A stretch of DNA of 54,129 nucleotides. Origin: Candidatus Hydrogenedentota bacterium. GTDB taxonomy: Bacteria > Hydrogenedentota > Hydrogenedentia > Hydrogenedentales > JAEUWI01. Location of the stretch: contig JAEUWI010000050.1 of the NCBI GenBank assembly GCA_016791475.1, positions 1 through 54,129 of the forward strand, given 5' to 3'. Each line of letters begins with the position of its first letter. Within the stretch, counting starts at the first letter, position 1. Below the pieces are notes generated by a model that saw only the letters and a program-made list of their open reading frames with translations, was not told where the DNA came from and made no database searches. The translations under genes were made by a program, and so were the position numbers. Shown in pieces: positions 18,545 to 26,807 of this stretch.

Positions 18545-20170
18545 TCAGTCCGTCTGCGGACCCGCGATGAGATTAAGCAACTTGTCCAGGCGCGCCACGT
18601 TCATCTTGCGGAATTCCACCGCATCCTCGTGGGTGAAGAGGTGCAGATAGCGAAGCGCCAGCAGATAGAGGCCAACAAAGACGACACCGAGGATCACGAT
18701 GGTCGGCAGGCTCGCGTAGGCACCCAGCCAGGGCGCGAAAATGCGATCGAAGCGCGGCGCAAGCAGGGAAAGGCCCCAGGCGCCGCCAAAGAGCACCGCC
18801 GAATGGCGCAGAAAGAAACTCATGGGGAAGTAGATGCCCCCGATGATCCGGCGCGCCACATACAACCGGATGGGAATGGTCAGGGCAAAGGTCAGCACCA
18901 CGGCGGCCGTCGCGCCCAGGATCTGGTACTTCGGGATCAGCACGTAATCCAGCACCAGATTGACCACAATCGTCATATAAAGCAGGGGGGTCATGGCCAG
19001 CACCTTCTCCTTGGCAATGATGGCCATGGACAGGGGGACGGACATGAAACCGAGAAGGTGGATTACAAAGAACCAGCTCGCCACCTGTCCCGCCTGATTG
19101 TTCTCGCTGGGGAAGAAGAGTCCAAAGATCTCCGGCGAGAAAAAGGCGCCAAAGGCCGACATGGGCAGCAGGACCAGGATGAGGACTTTGTAATACGTGC
19201 GGATCAGGCGTCCCAGGCAATCGGGGTCGCGGGCATAGGACTCGGAAACGGCCGAAGTAAAGAGGCCATGCACCGCGAAGGGGAGGAGGGTGAGGAACAT
19301 CTGGGTCTGGCCCACGCCGAGATCATAGATGCCCACCACGGCCGCCGGGGCCGACGCGGAAAGGAAAACCACCTCGGAATAGCGCTGCATGATCAACTGG
19401 CCCGACTGGTTCAGCAGGCTGGCCCATCCCAGCGAGAAAAGCCGGCGTGAGCCGATGGCCTCGTCGTCTTCGCCGTTCCAGTCCAGCTTCCCGAGGTAGC
19501 GAAAGAGCCACCAGGCTCCGTAGACCGAGATGATCGCCAGCGCCACCGTCTGGGCGCTCAGGGCCATGCCCGCGATCCGGTACGCCTCGGGGGAAAGCGC
19601 CACAAGGAGCAGCCCCACCAGCAGGAGTCCCTGCACCGCCGACTGCACCGCCGTCGCCGCCACGCAGTACAGCGAGGTCATGACGACGTCGAGGTAGTTG
19701 CGAAAGGCGCGCGCCGCCACAAACAGGAGTACCGCCCAGAGCAGCGGCGTGGTGCTGCCGGTGAACTCGCCGGAGCCCACACCGAAAAAATAGCGATCCA
19801 GCGCCGGTTTTGCCGCAAAGAGCAGCGCGCCGCAAACCACCAGGGAGGCGGCCTCCCAACCGCAGGTCGTGCGAATCAGGCGGAGGAGGCCGGATTTGTT
19901 CTGCTGTACTTGAAGCTCGGGGATAAATCGCGCGAGGGACGTGCTCAGGCCGAGTCCGCAGAAGACGATAAGCACCTCCGCCAGGGTTCGGCATTTCGTG
20001 AGCACGCCGTACTCGGACTGCCCCAGGTAGTTCCAGGTGATCCAGGAAACCACGGCATAGACAAACAGGAGCACGATCTTGCTGGCGATCGCCCAGGGAA
20101 TCCCACGGAGCACCTCCCGCGACACAATGGCGCTTTCCGCCGCGGGGGTGACTTCTTCATCAATACTCAT
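18545..20170 (-). CDS. polysaccharide/oligosaccharide flippase
   Basis: A 541-aa integral membrane protein with about 12-14 hydrophobic segments. It has the opening typical of Wzx/MATE-like polysaccharide transporters (IPWAIASKIVLLFVYAVVSWITWNYLG, then YGVLTKCRTLAEVL, then GLSTSLARFIPEL). It should move lipid-linked oligosaccharide across the inner membrane for O-antigen, capsule or exopolysaccharide assembly. AGGAAG lies 12 nt before the ATG. It is downstream of the epimerase gene on the same strand (111-nt gap) and may share its transcript. No glycosyltransferase lies nearby, which is unusual for a Wzx. Confidence 0.88.
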   Translation of the reverse strand: MSIDEEVTPAAESAIVSREVLRGIPWAIASKIVLLFVYAVVSWITWNYLGQSEYGVLTKCRTLAEVLIVFCGLGLSTSLARFIPELQVQQNKSGLLRLIRTTCGWEAASLVVCGALLFAAKPALDRYFFGVGSGEFTGSTTPLLWAVLLFVAARAFRNYLDVVMTSLYCVAATAVQSAVQGLLLVGLLLVALSPEAYRIAGMALSAQTVALAIISVYGAWWLFRYLGKLDWNGEDDEAIGSRRLFSLGWASLLNQSGQLIMQRYSEVVFLSASAPAAVVGIYDLGVGQTQMFLTLLPFAVHGLFTSAVSESYARDPDCLGRLIRTYYKVLILVLLPMSAFGAFFSPEIFGLFFPSENNQAGQVASWFFVIHLLGFMSVPLSMAIIAKEKVLAMTPLLYMTIVVNLVLDYVLIPKYQILGATAAVVLTFALTIPIRLYVARRIIGGIYFPMSFFLRHSAVLFGGAWGLSLLAPRFDRIFAPWLGAYASLPTIVILGVVFVGLYLLALRYLHLFTHEDAVEFRKMNVARLDKLLNLIAGPQTD

Positions 20171-20281
20171 GGGCCAGATACACTTCCTGTTATTACTTCA
20201 GGGGAGGCGCTGCCGCCTGCTCGACGGGATTATACGTGCCACGGACCGCCAGAAGCCAACCGGAAGGTGGGATCGGGATAT

Positions 20282-21265
20282 TCAGGCGAGATCGTGACTC
20301 CGGGCCGCACCCAGGCTGGGATCGCGCTCCCGGCGCGATACATCGGGCGATCCACACCGCAGGAGATCCGCCAGTGCCGTGTTCAGATCGGCGAATCTGA
20401 ATGCATAGCCCGATGCCAGAAGCCGTCCCGGCGCCACCCGACGGCTCTTCAGCACCAGTTCGGGCTCGGTGCGGATGAGCAGCGCACCCAGCGCCAGCAG
20501 CCACCTCGGCGTGGGCAGGCCAAAGGGCGCGCCCGCGGCCCGGCGCACAGCCTCCATAAAGGCCCGGTTGCTCAGCGGGTTGGGCGCCGTGACATTAACC
20601 GCGCCGCCCAGCTCCTCATGGGCGATGATGTGTTCCACGATGCCGGCGAAGTCCGCCTCATGGAGCCAGCTTACGTATTGCCGCCCGCTGCCCTGGCATC
20701 CGCCCAGCCCCAGGCGGGCGAGGGTGCGCAGGGGTACCAGCGCTCCGCCGCCGCGTCCCAACACGATGGACGTGCGCAGCGCCACCCGCCGAACCGAGGG
20801 GGGAGTCTGTGCCTCGAAGAAGGTCTTCTCCCATTGCCGGCACACATCCACCGAAAAGCCCTCGCCCACGTCGCCCGTCGCTTCGTCCATCGCGCGATCT
20901 TCCGCGTGGCGATAGATGGTCGCGGAGGCGGCATTGATCCACAGGCGCGGCGGGCGCGCGGATGCCGCAACGGCCTCGCCCAATACTCGGGTGGAGTCGA
21001 GCCGCGACGCGTAAATGGTCCGCCGGTTGGCCGCCGTGTAGCGGCAGTCCACCGAGCGACCGCTGAGGTTGATGAGAACGTCTGCGTCGTCCAGCAAGGC
21101 GGTCCAGGGGCCCAGCGTCTTGCCGTCCCACACCTCCGAAGGGCTCCAGATCTCGCGGGAGGCCCGGCCGCGCGTCAGCACCACCACGCTGTGGCCCTAG
21201 TTGGAAAAGTGCCGATCCAGTACCTGTCCGAGGAAACCGCCACCGCCCGCGATCAGGATGTTCAT
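20282..21265 (-). pseudogene. TIGR01777-type NAD(P) epimerase interrupted by one amber codon
   Basis: Reading from the ATG at 21265 gives MNILIAGGGGFLGQVLDRHF, the Rossmann GxxGxxG start of SDR39U1/TIGR01777 proteins, then an in-frame TAG at codon 23 (21197-21199). The same frame continues without a break for 304 codons: GHSVVVLTRG, INLSGRSVD, SRLDSTRVLGEAV, INAASATIYRH, WEKTFFEAQ, VSWLHEADFAGIV and NVTAPNPLSN, all family hallmarks. A single nonsense change (for example CAG or AAG to TAG) explains everything. A GTG restart at 21187 would lack the nucleotide-binding loop. Promoter, palindrome and ribosome site (AAGGA) are intact, so the change is recent, or an assembly error. Confidence 0.85.
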
Positions 21266-21301
21266 GGCTGCGTGTCCTTTCTGGGGTGAGCTGCCTGTTA
21301 T

Positions 21302-21345
21302 TTTGAACGCGTTCAAAGTTTACCACGGGCCTGCGAAAAGGTCAA
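21302..21345 (-). promoter_or_regulatory. sigma70-like promoter overlapping a 16-nt palindromic operator
   Basis: On the minus strand TTGACC (21340-21345) is followed after exactly 17 nt by TAAACT (21317-21322). Immediately downstream lies TTTGAACGCGTTCAAA (21302-21317), a perfect 16-nt palindrome with a central CG as in LacI/GalR-type operators. It sits about 37 nt ahead of the epimerase ATG, where a bound repressor would block initiation. The regulator is unknown and not in the window as far as I can tell. Confidence 0.6.
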
Positions 21346-21348
21346 GTA

Positions 21349-21394
21349 TCGGACGGATCGGACGGATCAAGCGAGAAAGCTCCGATCCGTCCGA
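21349..21394. repeat. intergenic hairpin of GGACGGATC units
   Basis: A 14-bp perfect stem: 21349-21362 (TCGGACGGATCGGA) and 21381-21394, with an 18-nt loop. The left side contains two tandem GGACGGATC units. It lies between the divergent epimerase and lysozyme-like genes, so it is not an obvious terminator for either. Confidence 0.7.
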
Positions 21395-21492
21395 CGCCCG
21401 ACCACCGTTCGCAGCGGCCACCGCAGACCCAAAAAGTGCAACGCCCGCTCCCTATCTATAGAGGGACTTCCAAATCGCGCAGGAGCAGCAGC

Positions 21493-22428
21493 ATGAAACG
21501 TGAAGATTCAAATCCAGGGTCCACGCCACAGGTGGCCCCCACAGTCGCCTGGGAATTCCGCAGGAAGGACATCTTCGCCCGTATCGACGATGGCCCGGAA
21601 TTCTTCGTTGCCCGGCGCACGACCTACGGTAGCCGCGTGGGTCTGGCCCAGATCGGCCGACTTAGCGGACCGGTCTACGACCCGGCGGCGTACCTGGCCG
21701 AGTTCGGGCCCTGGGCCCAGTTGGTCTATGCCATCGGCGCGTCGGAGAGCGCGAACCGCTTCAACCGCATCAATAGCTATGACCGGGCCGCGTTCACCTT
21801 CGGCTTCTTTCAGCTTGGGGCCCACACCCCCAAGGACAATCTCGTGCTGCTGCTGCGAGAGGCCACGGCGCTACCCGCCTTCCAGCGCCACTTTCCCGAA
21901 CTGCGAATGAAGGATGGACGACTTCACCGCGTTACTGAAGGAAGGGTCACCGATCTTGAAGCTGAGGTTTTCAATGCGCGCCACAACGAAATCCAGCTCG
22001 CCAACCTCATGGGCTACCTCAACCCCGACGAGACGCAACTGGACGAAGCCGAGATCATCCACGCGGCCCGGCTGGTGGATCTCTGCGAGACCTCGCCGGA
22101 ATTCTGCGCGCTCCAGGTGCGCACCGCCATCCAGATCACTTCCCGCAAGTTTCGCGAGCGCTATCAGCGATGGTACGACCTGAACGGCCTGTCCGATTCC
22201 ATTGGCGTGGCCATCGCGGACATCCACCACCAGGGCCGGGCGAAGAAGTCCCAGGTGCGGGCGGCCCTGGCCTCAACCACGCCCCTGGCCAACCTCACCC
22301 AACTCGGGGAGGACACGTATCCCGAGCGATGCCAGTCGCTGCGCAGCATGTTAGCCACGATGGAACAAAGGGGCCAGCTCGGACAGTATAGATATGATAG
22401 CGCCCAGGGGTTGTTCGTCCCGGTGTGA
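21493..22428 (+). CDS. cytoplasmic protein of unknown function, possible lysozyme-like fold
   Basis: A 312-aa product. The ATG at 21493 is chosen because AGGAG lies 7 nt upstream; it has no signal peptide. The block VYAIGASESANRFNRINSYD followed by AFTFGFFQLG looks like the catalytic segment of lysozyme/chitosanase-type glycosidases (a Glu, then an Asp, then a G.FQ motif), but this is only a resemblance. The C-terminal half is helical. A solitary copy of the 10-nt array repeat follows 38 nt after the stop. The function is unproven. Confidence 0.65.
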   Translation: MKREDSNPGSTPQVAPTVAWEFRRKDIFARIDDGPEFFVARRTTYGSRVGLAQIGRLSGPVYDPAAYLAEFGPWAQLVYAIGASESANRFNRINSYDRAAFTFGFFQLGAHTPKDNLVLLLREATALPAFQRHFPELRMKDGRLHRVTEGRVTDLEAEVFNARHNEIQLANLMGYLNPDETQLDEAEIIHAARLVDLCETSPEFCALQVRTAIQITSRKFRERYQRWYDLNGLSDSIGVAIADIHHQGRAKKSQVRAALASTTPLANLTQLGEDTYPERCQSLRSMLATMEQRGQLGQYRYDSAQGLFVPV

Positions 22429-22466
22429 GAATTCGGCAGTGGGGACCGGTTTGCGCCCCGAAGAAG

Positions 22467-22498
22467 AATTTGCGCTAATTTGCGTAAATTTGCGGTTC
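22467..22498 (+). repeat. solitary copy of the 32-nt array of 10-nt units
   Basis: Three in-phase units (AATTTGCGCT, AATTTGCGTA, AATTTGCGGTTC) match the arms at 39210-39241 and 39838-39869. No inverted partner is seen nearby. Confidence 0.75.
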
Positions 22499-22632
22499 AA
22501 CTCTCTTCGTCGCGACCCTATCCCACGCCAGGACGGTCGGGTCGCCCCTGAAGCCGGGAATTGACAAGCCCCTTCGGCGCCATGCATCATTTTCAGGTCA
22601 GCAAGCCGCAGTACCCGGGGATGTGAGAGCAG

Positions 22633-24714
22633 ATGCCACAGGATCGGAAGACCATTGCCGAGGCGCGCGCGCTTCAGGCATGTATCCAGGTGACCACGGA
22701 TCCCGTAGAGCAGAACCGGCTCTGGAATCGGTATTACGCCCTTTCCGACGAAGTATTCCCCGAGGCGGCTGTGCTGCACAAGCGCTACAAGACCCTGGAG
22801 GGGGCCGAACGCAGCCGTTTCAAGACCGAGTATATGGAATTGGTGCGGCGGCTCTGGGCCGCCACCGATCCCCAGGCGGCCTATCCCGTATCGTTCTCCG
22901 AAACGCCCGCTGTCGCGCCCACGCCCCGCTATGCAACGCCAAAGTTGCCACCGCCCTTGCCGCGCCGGCGCCCGACCGTCCTGCCGAAACTTGCGGTGGC
23001 GGCGCTGACCTTGCTCGTCATGGCTTCCGGGGCCTATTCCCTCTGGCAATACGGTCAATCCCAGAAAGCGGCCTCGGTGAAGCCTGTGGCTACCCCGCCC
23101 CAGTCGACCCCTGAACCGGCGGCGAATCCGTCGGAAGTCGCCACGGTTTCACCGCCACCCGCGGGGAACGCTGACGAAAAGAAGGCCGAAGCGGAACTCG
23201 GCCCCGCGCCGGAGTTCAACCCGCCGCTGGAAAAGATTGACGCCGACCTGGCCCGGGACATTCTTCCGGCCTTTGCCCCCGTTCCGGATGAGCTCCGGGG
23301 CAAGGGTGATCGTCTGGTTCATCCCGGCGGCGAGTATTCCGATGTGTACGTGATCGAGAGCAACAGTCTCTTTTATGTGCGCATTCCCGAGCGGGGCGTG
23401 GTGGAGAGCCTGTCGAAGTCAGGCGCGACCGCCACCCTCAGTGCGGATGCGGCCAGTCGCGAGGCCCTGCTGGCCATCTGGAACCAGAATCGCGAAGAGC
23501 TGGACCGGGTGGCTTCGGCGCGCGAGAAAGAAAAGGCCAATCGCCTGGCCTCCTATCGCAAGGCTTTCGACCAGCAGGTGGCGGATCACGACAAGGCGGC
23601 GGCGGAAGCGCGCTGGCGCGATCGGGCGGCCGACTGGCTTGCATTGGGCGCGGAGCAGCGCAATGTGCTTCGGGCCCGGGCCTACAGCAACTGGCAGGCG
23701 ATCCAGCAGGAGGTGGCGTCGATGCAGGAGCTGTACGTCATGATTTCCCGGGCCTACGCGGCCATCGGGATCAATGATGATCGGGCGAACCTGCTCAAAT
23801 CGGTTTACAGCGCCTCCGCGCGCAATCGCGGACCGGACTACGAGGTGGAGGATGCGCTGGTCCAGTACAGTTGGGAGCGCGAAGACTGGATGCGGATGGT
23901 GGTGGAGTGGGAGAAGGAGTATTACCGGCTGAACGAGTATCTGACGAAAAACTATCCCGATATTGAGAAGCGCGTCGACGAAATCAAGCGGCTGGACGAG
24001 AGCCTTCCCGCGGAGGTGCGCGTGGCCGAGGCCACGGTGAATTGGGACGCCGCGCTCGATCCGCCGGCGCCCTCGGAAGAGGCCGGCGGCTTCGGCACGG
24101 GCTTCGTGGTGGCGCGGGGCATCGTCATGACCTGCGCCCACGTCGTGCGCGGTGCCACGAAGGTCACCGTGCTCTCCGGCGGCGGCGCCCGGCACGATGC
24201 GAAGATCAACACGCTGGACATGGGGAACGACTGGGCGCTGCTGGAGGTCAACGGCCTGGAGAGCGAGCCCATCCCCGTTTCGGTGGACAAGCCCAACGTG
24301 GGCGCGACGATTTACTGCATCGGCTATCCTCTGGGCGGCATCAAAGACAGCACGGACCCCATCGTGGGCAGCGGCAACATCGCCGCGCTTCAGCGCCTGG
24401 ATGGCGATCAGCGCTTCATGCAGATTACCGCCCCGGTGAATCCGGGCAATTCCGGCGGCCCCGTGCTGGACCAATACGGTCGCTGGGTGGGCATTGTCTC
24501 CCAGAAATTGAACGACATGGAAACGCTCAAGGCCGCCGAGACCGTGACCCAGGGCGTGAACTTCGCTGTGAAGGCGAGCTTCATCCAGCCCCTGGTCCAG
24601 CCGAAGGGCGGCGTCCAGCTCACGCCCGCACCCGCTTCCACGGGACAGCCCCTGACCCTCGAAGCCATGACCCAGCGCTACGCCCCCTCAATCGTGAAAA
24701 TTATGGTGGAATAG
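22633..24714 (+). CDS. membrane-anchored trypsin-like serine protease (S1C/HtrA-like catalytic domain)
   Basis: A 693-aa protein. Residues ~1-115 are soluble, followed by one transmembrane segment at ~118-138 (LAVAALTLLVMASGAYSLW), a Pro/Ala linker, then a charged helical region ~290-470 with coiled-coil character. The C-terminal ~220 residues are a chymotrypsin-fold protease with the full triad: H503 in CAHVV, D533 in NDWALLEV and S607 in GNSGGPV. No PDZ domain is visible, so it is not a classic DegP. The N-terminal cytosolic part and long helical arm suggest a sensor or scaffold that positions the protease in the periplasm. The substrate is unknown. Confidence 0.88.
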   Translation: MPQDRKTIAEARALQACIQVTTDPVEQNRLWNRYYALSDEVFPEAAVLHKRYKTLEGAERSRFKTEYMELVRRLWAATDPQAAYPVSFSETPAVAPTPRYATPKLPPPLPRRRPTVLPKLAVAALTLLVMASGAYSLWQYGQSQKAASVKPVATPPQSTPEPAANPSEVATVSPPPAGNADEKKAEAELGPAPEFNPPLEKIDADLARDILPAFAPVPDELRGKGDRLVHPGGEYSDVYVIESNSLFYVRIPERGVVESLSKSGATATLSADAASREALLAIWNQNREELDRVASAREKEKANRLASYRKAFDQQVADHDKAAAEARWRDRAADWLALGAEQRNVLRARAYSNWQAIQQEVASMQELYVMISRAYAAIGINDDRANLLKSVYSASARNRGPDYEVEDALVQYSWEREDWMRMVVEWEKEYYRLNEYLTKNYPDIEKRVDEIKRLDESLPAEVRVAEATVNWDAALDPPAPSEEAGGFGTGFVVARGIVMTCAHVVRGATKVTVLSGGGARHDAKINTLDMGNDWALLEVNGLESEPIPVSVDKPNVGATIYCIGYPLGGIKDSTDPIVGSGNIAALQRLDGDQRFMQITAPVNPGNSGGPVLDQYGRWVGIVSQKLNDMETLKAAETVTQGVNFAVKASFIQPLVQPKGGVQLTPAPASTGQPLTLEAMTQRYAPSIVKIMVE

Positions 24715-24735
24715 GGCACTTTGATAGCGCTCAGC

Positions 24736-24790
24736 GACATCAGGGACGGCAGGGACGGCAGATCTCCGGACTACTGCCGTCCCTGATGTC
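24736..24790. terminator. 17-bp hairpin after the protease gene
   Basis: GACATCAGGGACGGCAG (24736-24752) pairs perfectly with 24774-24790 across a 21-nt loop that carries a second GGACGGCAG unit. It begins 22 nt after the stop. No T-tract follows, so it may be a terminator, an RNA-stability hairpin, or one of the periodic intergenic hairpins of this region. Confidence 0.5.
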
Positions 24791-24917
24791 CCTGAAATCA
24801 GACATGGTTCATTCAGGGCAGAGAATCGGTCGAAATCTGGCGCGGCACCCCGGATCCTTGATACGATCAGCCCCTCGCGCTCCCTTACTCCCTCACCGCG
24901 CGCTCAAGGAATCCACC

Positions 24918-25886
24918 GTGAAAAAAAAGCAGATTGTTTTGTTGCTGGGGCTTATTGCCCTTGGCGTTGTTTTCTATACGCAAGGCGCCCTGGCGGGCGG
25001 AGTAGTCTTTGTCCTCTTTATTGCCGGGCTTGGCGTGGTGCAGGTCCGAAAGCTTTTTGCCTCCAGCGCGGGTATTGATGCGTTGAAGGCCCTTTGTCCG
25101 AAGTATGGCTTTGAGACCATGATTGCCCGTTCACGGGAACGCATGCCAGCCGGTGAAAACTTCCACTTTGTCGTGCTGGGCGACACGCGCAAGCGTATGA
25201 AGACGGCCACAAAGATTTTTGGCGGCGCGAAGGACGAAGACCCCGTGGTGATCTTCCACACGGGCGACATCGTGCGCGGCGGCACCGCCTCGGAATACTA
25301 CGAGAGCCTCACACCGCTAATCGATCAGGTGGACCCCATCCCCGTGCTGTCCGTGCCGGGCAACCACGAGCGCGGGGCCTGGCGCGACTACGCCGCCTTC
25401 AAAGCCCTCCACGGCGGCGAAGAGTTCGCGTTTGAACTGGGCAACTGCCTTTTCGTGGGCATCAACAATAGCACCCAGCGCGGTGTGACCGACGCGGGCC
25501 TGGCCTATCTGGAGAAGGCCCTGAGCGGATCGAAGGCGACGCACAAGTACGTCTTCTACCACATTCCGCCTAAGTTCTTCGAAGCAAAATTTGTCACGGA
25601 TCGTCCCCGGCGCGGCTTTAAGGGCAACGAGCGGGAGAGCCACCAGCTCTTCATCAAGCACGGCGTCACGGAAGTATTCATGGCCCACATCCACGGCTAC
25701 GCCACGGAGTTAATCGACGGCGTGCGCTACACCCTCACCGCCGGCGGCGGCGCCAAGCTCAGTCCGCGCATTAAGGAAGAAGGCCGCTTCCACCACTACC
25801 TCGTGCGCCACGTCAACGGCGGCGAGGTACGGCGGGAGTTGATAAAGCTTTCCGGTGACCGCTTCGAGCGTATCGACGAGGGGTGA
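24918..25886 (+). CDS. membrane-anchored metallophosphoesterase (calcineurin-like)
   Basis: A 322-aa product. The GTG at 24918 is chosen because AAGGA lies 7 nt upstream; the next residues (KKKQ) precede a hydrophobic pair of segments (residues ~5-45), so the enzyme is anchored. The phosphodiesterase motifs follow in order: FVVLGDTR, then HTGDIV, then GNHE (within VPGNHERGAW), then FYHIPP, then MAHIHGY. This is the complete metal-binding set of the calcineurin-like family. The substrate cannot be told. It lies between two intergenic hairpins and looks monocistronic. Confidence 0.9.
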   Translation: MKKKQIVLLLGLIALGVVFYTQGALAGGVVFVLFIAGLGVVQVRKLFASSAGIDALKALCPKYGFETMIARSRERMPAGENFHFVVLGDTRKRMKTATKIFGGAKDEDPVVIFHTGDIVRGGTASEYYESLTPLIDQVDPIPVLSVPGNHERGAWRDYAAFKALHGGEEFAFELGNCLFVGINNSTQRGVTDAGLAYLEKALSGSKATHKYVFYHIPPKFFEAKFVTDRPRRGFKGNERESHQLFIKHGVTEVFMAHIHGYATELIDGVRYTLTAGGGAKLSPRIKEEGRFHHYLVRHVNGGEVRRELIKLSGDRFERIDEG

Positions 25887-25903
25887 TGCGCGTTGAGGTT
25901 GTG

Positions 25904-25976
25904 GACAGGTTGGACGGGGTGGACGCGCTCATTGCACTCCGTGTCCATCCAGTTCACTTCGTCCACTCTGTCCAAT
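25904..25976. repeat. imperfect GGAC-rich hairpin between genes
   Basis: GTGGACAGGTTGGACGGGG units on the left are roughly complementary to GTCCA-, CACTTCGTCCACTCTGTCC on the right. The 9-nt-like spacing of GTGGAC resembles the arrays at 47602 and 48341. It is imperfect, so folding is uncertain. Confidence 0.5.
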
Positions 25977-26075
25977 TCAAATTTCGCACGAAAATGATCC
26001 GTACGCCGCATTCGCGATATACTCCCATTACCAGCAACCATCAGGCAGCCTCGGCACCACCAGGAGAATTATACC

Positions 26076-26645
26076 ATGCCCCGTCCGCCCCTTCTTCGTG
26101 TTATCGACTGGGAAGATGTACTGCGCTCCGGCGCGGATTTCGACACGTGGATGAAGGGTGCGGAGTCCCCGGAGAATCGTGACCGGATGGCGGCGGCGCT
26201 GGATGCGATGACGATTGATCCGGACATCGCGGCCGGCCTCAAAGGCCTGAAACGCACGGTGAATGTGGTGGCGATTGCGGAAGACTGGTGCGGCGACGTG
26301 GTACGCCACGTGCCCGCGCTCCAGGCCATGGCGTTGGAGACGAACAAGCTGCGGGTCCGCTTCGTGACGCGGGAACAGTATCTTGACGTGTTCACGCGCT
26401 TCCTCACCAACGGCGGTGAGGCCATTCCCAAGTTCATCTTCATCAGCGACTCCTTCGTGGAATGCGGCAACTGGGGCCCCATGCCCGAGGCCTGCCGCAA
26501 GCTCATCGCACGGGGCAAGGGTTGCGGCGACGTGGGCGCGGCGCGGAAGAAAGTGGCCGCGGCCTATGAGGCCGATCCGGGATTGAAGATCGTAGTGCGC
26601 GAGCTCTTTGAACTGGTGCAGACCGCCAGCGCGGACGCGCCCTGA
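26076..26645 (+). CDS. thioredoxin-like family protein (single-Cys variant)
   Basis: A 189-aa product with AGGAG 9 nt ahead of the ATG. The segment VVAIAEDWCGDVVRHVPAL matches the thioredoxin_9-type fold, whose active site here is WCGD instead of the redox WCxxC. A second cysteine (VECGNWGP) follows the PKFIFI strand with its cis-Pro. With only one Cys in the site, it is unlikely to be a classical disulfide oxidoreductase and may bind or transfer rather than reduce. It has no signal peptide. No partner gene is obvious. Confidence 0.75.
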   Translation: MPRPPLLRVIDWEDVLRSGADFDTWMKGAESPENRDRMAAALDAMTIDPDIAAGLKGLKRTVNVVAIAEDWCGDVVRHVPALQAMALETNKLRVRFVTREQYLDVFTRFLTNGGEAIPKFIFISDSFVECGNWGPMPEACRKLIARGKGCGDVGAARKKVAAAYEADPGLKIVVRELFELVQTASADAP

Positions 26646-26807
26646 TCCGACGGCGAACGACAGGGCAGACTTGGCATAGCGCGGTCCCTGGCCGCAACCA
26701 GGGTCATTGCAGGCGTGGCACGACCGTCGATTTCTTGAATGAACGAGGTTTCTTGGGATCGTGTCGAAGTCTCTGCCAGCGAAAGGCTGATATCGGTTCT
26801 GTCTGTT

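Noticed and set aside
21197-21199. Recoding of TAG (pyrrolysine or suppressor) in the epimerase
   Set aside because: This is the only in-frame TAG found inside a conserved gene. A point mutation or sequencing error is simpler.
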